From Capronia americana (Eukaryota; Ascomycota; Eurotiomycetes; Chaetothyriales; Herpotrichiellaceae): a stretch of 64,000 nucleotides of DNA. The notes under the pieces were generated by a model, which saw only the letters and a program-made list of their open reading frames with translations, was not told the origin of the DNA and did not search any database. A program made the position numbers and the translations under genes. Shown here one piece after another: positions 34,138-45,167 of this stretch (position 1 is its first letter; each line of letters opens with the position of its first letter). Where the stretch lies: assembly GCA_016110215.1 (NCBI GenBank), contig JADWQD010000002.1, positions 1,054,001-1,118,000 on the forward strand, in the 5' to 3' direction.

Positions 34138-34886
34138 CAATCATGGAATCTGGGCTTCGCCGATGTGGCGAGGCGGATGAGAAGGCGGTTGAGCTTGAGA
34201 AGGGGTGCTTGGCCTGAGAATGACGTTGAGGGAGAGGATGGAGCTGGTCCTTCTGCACGGTGAAGGACGCCATAATGTGTGATATGATGATGATCACGAG
34301 TCGAAGATAAACACGAACGAAGAGAGAAATGACAATAGCATCAAGACAGCCTGAGGAACACAGAACAGGAAACTCGACTCACGCTGAGGCCTCAATCCCC
34401 GAGAGAAAAGTAACACAGATATTCGAGAGAAATCTGAGGGAACCGGGCATTTAGCAAGCTCCTGGCTGGAGAGCATATCGCAGCCTCCTAATTCTTCTTC
34501 GCAAAGCCGAACAAGCCGCTGCGGTTGAACACAGTAGGGTCCTGAGGACTTGCAAGAGATACGCTGCGCGATATCAACTTGCCCCCCTTGCGACTGGACG
34601 GAGTATGAATCTGTCACTTTCAACGGTGTAATGGAGCTTTATCGAAATGCCACTGATCCCGACGCCATTTATGAAACTGGGTATTCACAACGGTTCCATT
34701 AATTTTGCGCACCCTTCATGGAAGTCATCGCTCCTCGCTGCCCAGGTATAGTAATACAAGTTGTGATATTCGCAGATAGTGGATGGGATTCGAGCAAGAG
34801 CAATCTCCAGAGGAAACGGACCGATAGCGATACTCGCAGCTCGAACGAAGATTATGTCTGTGCTCACTTCGGGCCGCCGTCCGGTA
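34138..34886. other. Intergenic, with one possible tiny minus-strand coding exon
   Basis: On the minus strand, after a possible ACAG acceptor near 34611, an open stretch reads IHTPSSRKGGKLISRS and ends FNRSGLFGFAKKN with a stop at about 34490. It looks protein-like, but the only upstream ATG (about 34666) would need a 43-bp intron, which is very short. I do not call it a gene. Confidence 0.25.
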
Positions 34887-35264
34887 TCATCCTACTAACA
34901 CGTTGTTGACTGGTATGTGTACTGTAGACGAGGCGGTGAAATTAGTTTGGTCCCTGCTGTACGTCTTGCTCGAGGAACGAGAGAATGCCACTCACTCAGC
35001 TTGATAAAGTATCCGATTGCGCCCATGATCAGGAACCCCATGCCCACGGCCTGTGAAATCTTGATGAACTCCCTTCGATCGGCTGTCCATGGTCAAGTCA
35101 GTAGCGGTCCATCAAGCGACTGGAACGAGGCGCAGGCAGTTGCTAGGATGTCCTTTGCGTTGCAACAGGAGTAACGTACGCTTCGTGCATCTATGAATGA
35201 ACTGGGTCCCGTCCTTGAAAAATTCCCGGGGCACATCGGCAATCTCTTGCATTAAATCAGACAT
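34887..35264 (-). CDS. SSS1: Sec61 translocon gamma subunit
   Basis: Three short exons: 35264-35180 (85 nt), 35082-34996 (87 nt), 34921-34887 (35 nt); 68 aa. Introns of 97 and 74 bp use GTACGT and GTGAGT donors and CAG acceptors. The spliced protein starts MSDLMQEIADVPREFFKDG, contains RCTKPDRREFIKISQAVGMG, one transmembrane helix (FLIMGAIGYFIKL), and ends IHIPVNNVLVG. This is a near-complete match to the strongly conserved Sec61 gamma/Sss1 family. It is a tail-anchored clamp of the ER protein-conducting channel and is essential in yeast. Length is exactly as expected. Confidence 0.95.
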
Positions 35265-36136
35265 CTTGACTGCGTGGCTTTCTGTGTCGGTTGGAATCGT
35301 GTGGTTCGGTGGCCAGGAGGGTGTAGGATGAAATATAATTGTGGTAAACTTAGGGTCTAGGTTAGGTGGCATCTGCGCTCCCTCTCCAGATGCCTTGGCG
35401 GAGTCGAAGCTGCGACCTCATTTCTGCGTCCCCCCCTGCATCACGACTTGTCTGCGACTTTGTCCTTGAGAGTTACAGTACCATTCAGTCTGTGTACAAT
35501 CCTCATTCAGTTCCATTCGCCGGCCTTTGCCTATCCTTCTACGGCTGCACCCCTGCCCCTATCCTCCGACCCCTACCTCACTTCCACTTTACAACTTCCT
35601 CGCACCTCACCTCACCTCACCTCGCAGGGCTCAACTCCGAGCCTGCCAACCTCCTGAGCTCGCTCGGCCGCGGACCGGGACAGGGGACATTTTTTTCATT
35701 TTCATTTGCTCACTCATTTCTTTACTGGTGTTGATTCAGCAAGAAGAATTGTACTACAAGCTTTAGGAAGACAGCTGGCCTGCTTCGTGTATTATGACGC
35801 AAGGGAACGCATGTTGATGAGCCGAGGAAGTGCGAATTGTGATATCCAGTCCTGTACGTATGTTTTGTTGGAAATATTCCTCTGGAATCCCGGTCGTGGC
35901 TGTCTTGCACGTGCGTGGTGAACTGGTGCTTTGGCACTACAAAGACGAGTGGACATGGCACTTCTGGCTTCTACACCCTGTCTGTTACATGTATTCGTGG
36001 CTAATTCTGGCATATATGATGCAGAACTGCCCTGGTCCTCATGTCTTGTCCATTGACTTCACCTTTTTGTGCATAGATCTTTGGCAGACAGACAATCGAC
36101 ACCTGTTCACAGACCCACTCCTAACTCTCCGCCACA
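35265..36136. other. Intergenic region between divergent SSS1 and the RRM gene
   Basis: Contains the promoters of SSS1 (minus) and the CPSF6-like gene (plus). A C/T-rich stretch with a CCTCACCTCA repeat lies around 35580-35630. No gene is supported. Confidence 0.4.
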
Positions 36137-37383
36137 ATGGCTTCTGCAGACGAAGACAACTTTGATATTGATATCTATGGCGACGGAGAAGGCGACGTTG
36201 GTACCGACGGGACGATGGACTTTAAGCCGGACGATGACTATATCCAATTCAACATAGACACTGAAGAAGATGCACACCCCTCCAACCAGCCACAAGTCAA
36301 GACCGAGGTCGAGAAACCACCATCAGCCACCGTTACTCCACAGCCTCAGCTCAAACTCGAGAATGACGAGAGCCAGCGATCCAATCCAGTTCCCTCCAGG
36401 CCAGCTGTTCCGCAACAGGGCATCAAACGCAAAGAGACCTCAGACGAGAGACCTATTGACCACGGCGCGACCAATGCTTTGATGATTTCCGATTTGCATT
36501 GGTGGACCACCGAGGATGACATCCGTGGTTGGGCTAACGAGGCAGGCGCAGAAGACGAATTGAAGGACCTCACGTTTAGCGAACACAAGGTGAACGGCAA
36601 GAGCAAGGGGTTGGTGGCCAGGTTATCCTTTCTTCGTTGAATCCTGCTGACCATGCCTTATAGCCAGGTATACCTAGAGTTCTCCTCCCCCCAAGCAGCG
36701 ACGGCCGCCAAGCATAAGATAGAGTCCATGACCGGCAATCAGCCCAGCTCTCGCAAGCACACCGTGGTATTCACAGGTGCGACCCAGAACCCTTTTAAGA
36801 TCTTGCCAAAGGATGCTCCAACGCGAGCCAGAGACGATCGACCTGCCAGAGGTGGGAGCTTCAATTCCGGACCGCGTGGGGACTATGGCATGAACAATCA
36901 AGGCTTTCGCGGCGGCCGAGGTGGTAACTTCAATCGGGGAGGCTACAATCAGAACAACCATTACAACCGCAACTTCTCGCCTCCTATGGGCGGCTACAAT
37001 AACCAGAATATGGGTTTCCAAGGCAACATCGGGATGGGGAACAATTATGGCGGCTTCAACAACCGAGGTGGGATGCTGAATAACAACATGCGAGGCAATA
37101 TGAGCGGTATGCGAGGAGGTCGTGGCGGGATGAACAACTTCTTGCCCATGGCAGGTGGAATGGGAATGGGTAACATGGGCATGAACCCTATGATGGCCGG
37201 AATGGGCATGGGTGGTAGGTTCGACCTTCCGTGTAAAATGGATACCGTGAATATTGACACTCTATAGCAGGTTTCCAAGGCAATCAATTCAATCCCGGCA
37301 TGTTTAATCAAGGACAAGGATCGAACTTTGGCGGGCAAGGGGACTGGAATCAACATGGAGCAAAACGTCAGCGACAGGAATAG
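36137..37383 (+). CDS. CPSF6-like RRM protein
   Basis: Three exons: 36137-36609, 36664-37214, 37271-37383; 378 aa. The last acceptor is TAGCAG (37267 or 37270), allowing one extra codon. The protein has an acidic N-terminus (DEDNFDIDIYGDGEGD) with an FKPDDDY segment, then one RRM at about residues 113-195. The RRM contains ALMISDLHWWTTEDDIRGWA and the RNP1-like GKSKGQVYLEF. This WWTT pattern characterises the CPSF6/7 (CFIm59/68) class of mRNA 3'-end processing factors. The C-terminal third is Gly/Asn/Met/Arg-rich with RGG-like repeats, typical of RNA-binding low-complexity tails, and ends in a basic AKRQRQE. Nuclear pre-mRNA processing is inferred. Confidence 0.85.
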
Positions 37384-38380
37384 ATGCACTCGTATCTTCA
37401 CGGATGCCGGTTGTCGTCAGATCTCGTGCCCTGCCATGCGAGCTTCAGCGGCCCCAAGATCGCTGGCTCATGTGTGCAAGGCTTGACACGCAGTCATCGG
37501 CAGGTCGCGGCATAGCATCGTTCGATTTCTCTTTGTCCCAGCTGGGCTCCTTGGGTTGAACTGGGTTGAGTTGAATGAAGATCGGCGCTTGCCGACTCTA
37601 CTCATATGGCGTCAGTCGTCACCAGCGCTGGCGAACGTCGATCTGGCTAGACCGGCCGATTTATTTCAAGCCGCACGCTGGGTCCTTGAAAGTCTCTCGC
37701 CCACAGTTTCTTCTCAAGCATTGCTGGCGGGTGAAATGCAGGGCCACCCAAGGGGGGATGGGCAGGTGCAGGATGATGTAATTCTTGCATGATATGGCTT
37801 TAAAAGACGTTGGATCTACCGGTGGCGAGAGCGGGTGATCCTCCGTTTGCGGGCCAAGCGACCACGCACATGTTGGTGCTTCATAGGTACTTGTACGGTC
37901 GAGGTACCAGTGGCCTCGGCTCAGTCAAGTCCTTCTTCGCAAGAATATCATCATTCTGACCTTATCTTCACCTAGGTAATTATTTACACCCACTTTCGAA
38001 GATCCGCTGAAACTCATTCCGGAGCCTATGTCATTGGTGGCCATGGGTCTATCACCCGGAACGCACTTCCGCCCTTGCTTCTTGCCTCCATACCAGAACA
38101 GCAGGGATATTTTTTGCCCTCCATTTTTGACTTTGTGCTGTTGGCAGTGCCACTCGGTTTTATCCCGACCGCGGTAGAAAAGACAGCGCGACTGCGTATT
38201 GGCTCCCAGGGTCGAGATTCAATGCGCGCTCACCTCGACTTCACCTTGACCTCCATCCAGCCTTAGTCGTGCGTTCAATGCGTTCGAGCCTTCTCTGTGC
38301 GCATTTCGAAGCTTACTCGAGGTTTATAAAATTGTCCATTGATCGCTTCTCGGGTAACTCCCACGTATTTCTACCTTGCC
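37384..38380. other. Intergenic region of 1 kb upstream of the Zn2Cys6 gene
   Basis: No coding feature is supported; only short frames occur. It should hold the 3' end of the RRM gene transcript and the promoter and leader of the regulator gene. Confidence 0.4.
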
Positions 38381-41300
38381 ATGTCCGACCCAAGACAGCA
38401 GCGGGGGGGCGAACCTCCTCGTCCACCTTCGAGTGCGCCTCGTGAGGCTTCTTCAAGGCTATCATTCCCGCACACGCCAGCACAGGTCCCTGTGCGCTCA
38501 ATCGAGGCACACACCCCCACCTCCGACCTCTCCCATCGCCAATCATCCTCGTCAACGTCACGGACACCTCATTCACCCGCACAGACTCCCCTCTTTCGCG
38601 TCCCGCAGTCTCCCCAAGTTGCGCCTCGCGGCGGCGGCGGCGAATCGTCTCAGAAACCTGCCAAGGTCGCAATTCCGAGGCTGAAGAGATCCATCGATGC
38701 TTCCAGCGAAGATGCTGGGCGGTCAGGAGGACGACACCGAGTCAACCACGCATGCGAACCGTGTCGACACCGGAAGACAAAGTGCAGCGGTGAGAGACCT
38801 GTGTGTCGGCATTGTCAGGATTTCAAAATCACATGCTTCTACGCAGATGGCAAGCGAGACAGGGTCAAGAAGTGAGACGATCCGTCCATGGTGGGAACGT
38901 CCAATGCTAACCATGCCCAGGCAGTTTGGCACCCTGACCGAAAAGGTGACAGACTACGAGAAACTGTTGAAAGAATTGATAAACAGAGTAGACGAAGCCG
39001 ACGCGCGTTTAATCCGGACGGCGCTGGACAAGGTAGGCCAACTATCCACCTTCGCCTCTCCCGGAATTCATGCTTACTCTGGCAGGAGACAAACTATGAC
39101 GCGGACGACACAGCGACAGAAGGCACCGCTGAGGCACCACCGGGTTCAACTGTCGATATTGACGGGGTTGAGGAAGAGTCAGGTGCCGAATCAGAAGCTT
39201 CAGCGGGGGCCGGCTCGACGGGTGCTCTTGATAGGACCGATGAGGACTTCACGCGCGAGCAGGCTAGGCACACGGGCTTCATGGGAAAGAACTCTGAAGT
39301 CACCTGGCTGCAACGCGTGAGGGAGCAGAACAAGTATGGCGATGTGCAACAGGACCAACAAGGTAATGAGAAGCAGAAGAGACTCGTCGGCATGTCGGCA
39401 GCCTCGCTGACTTCCAAACGTCCAGTTGGTGATACTCAGATTCCACTCTCCGAAGCAGACTCAGGCTTTACCATCCAGGACTCCAGCTATCATATGGACG
39501 ACATGTCGATATTCACCTATGAGGCAGTCGATGCCTACGAATTGCCCACCCCGGAAATCGCTGACCACCTTTTCAACGCCTACATGCAAAGAGTCCACTC
39601 CTCGTTCCCCTTTGTCGGTCGGCTAAATCTCACAGGTCAATTCCGAAGAGTCATGAGTGGCACCGTACAAAGACCACCCGAAAAGTGGCTCGCTATCCTC
39701 AATCTGATCTTCGCCATCGGTGCAAAGTATTCGCACCTGATCAATGCCGACTGGAAAGGCGACGAGCGAGATCACCTCATCTACTTCACGAGAGCACGAC
39801 TACTGACGGTCAACTCTGAGACAATCTTTCAGCACCCGGACTTGCAGATGATTCAAGTATTCAGCCTGATGTCTTTGTACCTACTGTGCAATAGCCAGGT
39901 CAATCGGTAAGTGAACCCTTATACCGTCTTGAAGCATAAGGGCTTACACCTGCAGTGCATGGATGTTGAGCGGGTACGCGATAAGAGAGGCTGGCGCACT
40001 GGGGTTGAACATGCGCAACGATAGCAATGATTTGAAGGACTCGCTCAAGGAAATCCGATATCGATTGTGGTGGGCTCTCTACACTCTGGAGCATCGCCTC
40101 TGCAACATGACCGGCAGAGTGAACTGTATCATGGACGACCATTGCACAACTCCTCTTCCAGTACCTCTGGAGGAAGAACAATTTGAGACAGAGGAAGGCC
40201 AAAAATTGCTGAGCAAGGTCAGACAGCAAGGCGATCGCGCGCCATCGTCCAACTCCCACACCCCGAGTGTCGGGTCGACGCCCTCAGCCGAACGCTCTCG
40301 ATCCCAGACCAAGGTTGACTCACGTTCACCTTCGACGCCCAATACGCAGGGTGGCCACTTGGACTGGGCGAAAGACGTGCAGCCAAACGGCTCACTTTAC
40401 TTCCTCCACTTGGTGCAGTTGACTCGAGTAACGCAGAGCATCTTCCACAACTTGTACAATCCAGCTTCCGTGAAAGGAACCTGGTCGGAAACTCAGGCCA
40501 AAGTTAAGGACCTGGACGAACGACTTGAACATTGGTATAGCAAACTGCCGCCGGCATTCGCATTCCGTCGGAAGCAGCGAGAACGTGGGTCTTACGAGCA
40601 CCGCTTATACTTGGGCTTCTTCTTCTACAGTACCAAGATGACAGTTCACCGACCTTGCCTCTGTAGACTGGATCGCAAGATCCCTGGACAGTCGAACAAG
40701 TCACTCGAGTTCAACCGCAACTCTGCAGCGGCGTGTGTCGAAGCCGCGATGGAAATGCTCCAACTCATTCCCAACGAGCCGAATGCTGTTGGCCTAATCC
40801 GTGTTGGTCCTTGGTGGAATATCTTGCACTGGCTGGTTCAGGCGACCACTGTTCTGATGCTTGAAATTTCCTTTCGAGCAAATCACATGCCGGAAGAAGC
40901 AGAGGCTATTCTGGAGTCGTGCAAGAAAGGCATCCGCTGGCTACATGCCTTGGCGGAGGACAATCCTTCAGCTGGGCGTGCTTGGTCAATGTGCAATGCA
41001 CTGTTCATGGAGGCAGTGAAGAAGATTGGGCGCAACGTGGGCGATCTGCCACAGAATCCTCCGGGCAAGCCTGTCCCTGCGACACAAGACGCGTCTATGT
41101 CCGACTTCAGCGGAGTCACTGGCCCCTTGCCTAGCAATCTGTACGCAACCGCACCGGTGTCAGCGCCGATCTACACCACAATGCCTAACGTGATGAGCTC
41201 GCACGCCTTCGCCGCGTTCGACCCGATGATGCACTACGACCAGTACTTCCCGCCAGATATGATGATGAGCGACAACTCATTGCCCTTCCAACAGCCTACT

Positions 41301-41387
41301 GATGCAGAGATTGAGTTTATGAGCAATGCATACCACGATGACCAGGGACAGGGTCAGCAGCAGCAGCCAGAGGGGGGGGGTGTCTAG
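38381..41387 (+). CDS. Zn2Cys6 transcription factor with Fungal_trans domain
   Basis: Four exons: 38381-38871, 38921-39032, 39086-39906, 39956-41387; 951 aa. The three introns are 49, 53 and 49 bp and all junctions keep frame. After a Ser/Pro-rich leader, the zinc cluster spans about residues 125-152 with the spacing CX2CX6CX6CX2CX6C (HACEPCRHRKTKC ... CRHC). A coiled-coil-like linker follows (LTEKVTDYEKLLKELINRVD), as in dimerising Gal4-type factors. The Fungal_trans regulatory domain includes FNAYMQRVHSSFPFVGR and the hallmark around AWMLSGYAIREAGALGLNMR with RLWWALYTLEHRL. The C-terminus is Gln/Gly-rich. It lies about 2 kb from the putative metabolic cluster and could regulate it, but nothing in the sequence proves that. 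Confidence 0.92.
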
Positions 41388-41668
41388 CCGTGGATCCGGG
41401 TTGAATTAGATGTTTAATCCAGGATGCGGATCCTAGGCCTGTGGAATGTGCAGTGTGCCCGAAGCCAAGAAGGCTCAGGGAGGAAAGGGAGAGGGCTGAA
41501 ACATGCACATACCATATCGCGCTCTACGTGGCATTCCACAGACGCGCGACTCCGACAGCAATGCATGCAATGCATGCTATTGAAATGTCCTGCCACTCCC
41601 AGCATCTCTTGTTTCTGCCAGCCTTTCGTGATGCAATAAAGCCCATACTGAGTCCGTTATCTTCGCTG

Positions 41669-41730
41669 GCGAAGTCTCAACAAGGGTACCTTTATTCCAG
41701 CGAAGTCTCAACAAGTGCATCTCTATTCAA
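41669..41730. repeat. Tandem duplication of a 31-bp unit
   Basis: Two adjacent copies (41669-41699 and 41700-41730) begin with an identical 16-bp GCGAAGTCTCAACAAG and then diverge at a few positions. They end 27 bp before the start codon of the secreted protein gene, so they lie in its promoter or leader. Confidence 0.8.
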
Positions 41731-41757
41731 GAAGACAGGAACCGAAGGTGCAAAGTC

Positions 41758-43032
41758 ATGCAGGTCTTGGCAATTATCATCGCCCTGGCGGCGCCCATGG
41801 CAGCGTCGAGGAGACACGATGGAAAGGATCATCTACATCCTGCGCAACGTCGACAAGTGCAAGGATTGGGGGTGCTGGCATCCTCTGCGCCTGCTCCAGC
41901 AATACCCATAACACCATCCGTCACGGTCACGCCTACAATATCGTCCTATGTTTTCCCCACGACAGTGATCCAGGAGCCTGTGGCGACGGTATGCCCCGAT
42001 ACGCCCTCTTCATCAGCAATCTTCTCCATCCTCCCTGTATCCTCGTTGGTCTCCATGGCAGGGTCGAATGCGACGCAGGGCTTGACCAACGATACCACGA
42101 GTTACATCCCAATCCAAGTCAATGCTACGGCTTTTCTGCCAAACGGAAGTACGACCGTGTTCTTGTCTGCTACTACTACCACTGCTTCGCTGCCACAATT
42201 CTCGGACTCGCCAGCCATCCCATCCAATACGGGTAACGATAGCACCGGAGCAGAAACGGCACGGATCATTTTGGACAGCAACGGATGTCAAACCGTGTAC
42301 AGTGCCAAGACAACATCCTTGTGCACCACCACCGTCAGGCCAGCCGGGATGATTCCAGTGCCTGTCACCGACTGCGACCAATGGATCACGTTCTCCAGCC
42401 AGACGCTCGACGGCTGCTCGACGGATGCTGCATCAAGTTCCCCAAGCTCCCTCGCTGCCGGCTGCCCTATGGCATATTACCTGGCACACTGGTACGATCT
42501 AGCCCAGGACACCATTCCCGACAATGTTCGAGTCCAAGATTGCCCGCCGGGGTCGGTGGGATCGGATTGCGCGACCTCAAGCGAGAGCTGGGAAGTCGTG
42601 ACGTCGACAACGACGAGTACGGGGACCACCGTGGCCTCGTTTACAGGGGTAAGCCTATTGGTTCCTCGTTTGCGAACTCTTTCCGATCGTATGGATGCTG
42701 ACCTTCTTCAATAGCCCGCAGTCATAACGGCTGGAGCGTTTACCTTGACGACCAGCTTGTCGTTCGAGACGACCCGCACGACGACCGCGGTGATCACGAC
42801 GTCGACCATTGCGCGGCATCGGCTCGCGGGCAGCACCTCGTCGGAGCAGACCGTCACCGTACTGGTCACGATGCCGACGACGATGACGTTGTCTTTGGAT
42901 TCGCTGGAGAAAACGACCGTCACGGTCCGCCAGACCTCGACGGTGCAGGTCACAGAGACGAGGACACGGGGTGGGGATGATGTGTCGCCGAGTGCCGCGC
43001 CTGAGGAGCCTGAGGAGCCTGAGGCGCCTTGA
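41758..43032 (+). CDS. Secreted Ser/Thr-rich protein, unknown function
   Basis: Two exons: 41758-42648 and 42715-43032; 402 aa. The 66-bp intron has a GTAAGC donor, a GCTGACC branch and an AATAG acceptor. Residues 1-17 are a signal peptide (MQVLAIIIALAAPMAAS), and a possible Kex2 site follows (QRR near residue 31). The mature part is Ser/Thr/Val-rich, with many potential O-glycosylation sites and several NxT/NxS sequons. It has six or more Cys between residues 170 and 280 and a C-terminal TVTVRQTSTVQVTETRT-like block, ending with Glu/Pro repeats (EEPEEPEAP). There is no hydrophobic GPI signal at the end, so it is probably released or wall-bound. I do not recognise a domain. Confidence 0.7.
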
Positions 43033-43172
43033 CGTAGTTTTGCACAGTAGATGGTGTTTTTTCAATTCTAGAGTCGGCACAGTATAGGGAATACATAACG
43101 GAGCGGTCTGCGCATCTCCGCTGGCCAGCATAAGGACAAATGATGGTGATGGCTGCTTTTTTTAATTTTCGT

Positions 43173-44365
43173 TCACTTCCCCACCGTGTCGTACGCTTTC
43201 CCGCCAGCCTCCCGATCAATGTCAATGCATTCCTGCAGTCCACACAGATTGAACGCCTCCTTGACTCCCCCGGCCGCCGTGCTCGGCGGCGAACTCTTCC
43301 CCGTCGTCTGCAACACCTTCAACTCCCGCGCCACACTCTCCATCACCGGCCCAATACACAGGCCCGGGTAGATGATGATGCGGAAGCCCATCTTCTGGGC
43401 CTCTTCGACCGTGTACTCGGGCGTGACGCCGCCGGGGACGACGTTCAACAGCACGGGCGTGGCCCCCATGAGTCTGCACACCTCCTCCATCTCCTCCCTC
43501 GTCTGCAGGGCCTCGGGGAACACGATGTCGACCCCGATCTTGACGGCCTCCTGCAGTCGCGCGACGGCCTCGGCCAAGCCGTACGTCTGCCGCGAGTCCG
43601 TGCGCGCGATGATCAGCATGTCCGAGTCGAGGCTGTTGCGGGCGGCGACCGCCGCGCGGAGCCGGCTGAAGAAGATGTCGCGGTCGACAATCTGTTTGCC
43701 CAGGAGGTGGCCGCACCGTTTTTCTTGGACCTATAGGTAGCACGGCGTTAGTCTGGGCTATGTATTCTAGATCCGAAGCCGAATCCGAATTCGAATCCCC
43801 AAACAAGGGATAGGATAGCAAAAAAGCATTAATGGCAGCAAAAGTCTACTAACCTGATCCTCGATATGCAGCGCCGCGACACCGGCACGAGCATATTGCG
43901 TCACCGTCCTGGTCACCATAATGGGGCCGCCGTACCCGGTGTCGGCGTCGGCGATCAACGGCACCGACGGGTTGAGCGAGGCGATCATCTCGGCGTTGGC
44001 GCGCATGTCGTTGAGCGTGGCCATGCCCAGGTCGGCCCAACCGAGGCGGGACATGGATGTGCCTGCGCCGGTCTGGGAATAAGTAAAGTAATTAGTGTAT
44101 GGCAGTGATGATGGGCCACGGTCGTGTGTGTGTGTCTCTCTCTCTGTGGGACACATGTACATACCATGTATAATGCATCGTAGCCGGCAGCGAGGGCTAA
44201 GCGGGCGGTAAACCCGTCGAATACACCGGGGCAGACGACGACTTTGGACGGGTCGCGCAGCATTTCACGCAGGCGTTTCCCGCCGGTGAGGGGCGAGCAG
44301 GCTTTGACGGTGGCGGTGGTAGTCCTGCTGCCGCCGTTGGTAGTTGAAGTGTCTATTGAGCCCAT
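43173..44365 (-). CDS. Isocitrate lyase/PEP mutase-family lyase
   Basis: Three exons: 44365-44165, 44072-43854, 43730-43173; 325 aa, all introns in phase 0. It is a TIM-barrel protein of the ICL/PEPM superfamily, which cleaves C-C bonds of 2-(methyl)isocitrate-like acids or acts on related oxaloacetate-type substrates. Visible motifs: VFDGFTARLALAAGYDALYM, LIADADTGYGG (metal-binding Asp pair, residues about 108-116), HIEDQ, and KRCGH at about 144-148, the loop that carries the catalytic Cys in isocitrate and methylisocitrate lyases. Having Cys there favours a lyase over a phosphonomutase. At 325 aa it is close to bacterial PrpB rather than fungal ICL1. It is divergent from the aconitase-like gene. 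No peroxisomal C-terminal tripeptide is present. Confidence 0.85.
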
Positions 44366-45167
44366 TGTTGGAGGGGACGTGGTGGTGAGAGGCGTGAGGT
44401 GAGAGATGTTTGAGATGGAAAAAGATTCAGTCGATCAGTCAATTACAGTACTCGCTGGCTCAGTCACTGTCCTTATAATCAAATGGTTGAATGAATGAAC
44501 GCATCAACAGAGGTCAAGGCAGGTGAGGTATGTACTGTATTTCAAACCATCAACTTACATGTGCCCTTCCTATACCCTAAGCCTATCTACTCCATCCCAT
44601 GGCGCTACTCCGCATTGTACTCGTGCATAGGCGCGAATCAATGGACTTATTGTAAGTTCCATCATCCGAGGCTTGCTGCTACTTACTCCACTTCTGCTCG
44701 CCTCCCTCCTTGCTTCGTTCGTTGCCCGAGGCCGATCAGTCGCCCGGTCCGGTCGTCGCAAGTCCCGGCACCGAAAACGCGGAGATGGCCAACGACATCG
44801 GCGAACGTCACGTCTTCACCCGCCTGGATCGGCCTACCCAACAACGCCTCAGTGTGTCTGTCAGCTCTCGAAAAGTACTCAGTAGGATGGAGCACACTAA
44901 CCTCCTCCGGTATGCTGCGCGGAGGAGGGAGGGGGCGGTAGGCTCACCCTTGCAAATAAGTGTTCACTCATTCGTACGCAGTACGCAGTACCTCGACACG
45001 TTGCACGCCGCATGAGCTGCTCGTACACGCCTCGCCTTCGGCCCGGAGTGTGGTCACACACTGTAGATATATGGCGCCTCGGCAGCAGCTATGAAAGCAT
45101 CTGACGGTGCCGGGCCTGCTGCTTCACCAGACTAAACGACGTCCGTCCGTCCGTACGTTCTTTGAAC
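44366..45167. promoter_or_regulatory. Shared divergent promoter region of the lyase and aconitase-like genes
   Basis: This 802-bp interval separates two head-to-head genes of the same presumed pathway. At 44974-44992 it carries a GTACGCAGTACGCAGTACC tandem motif; its CAGTACC core recurs twice at 57384-57396, in front of the PrpD gene. A short plus-strand frame (44495-44941) has no domain character. The regulatory role of the motif is inference. Confidence 0.4.
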
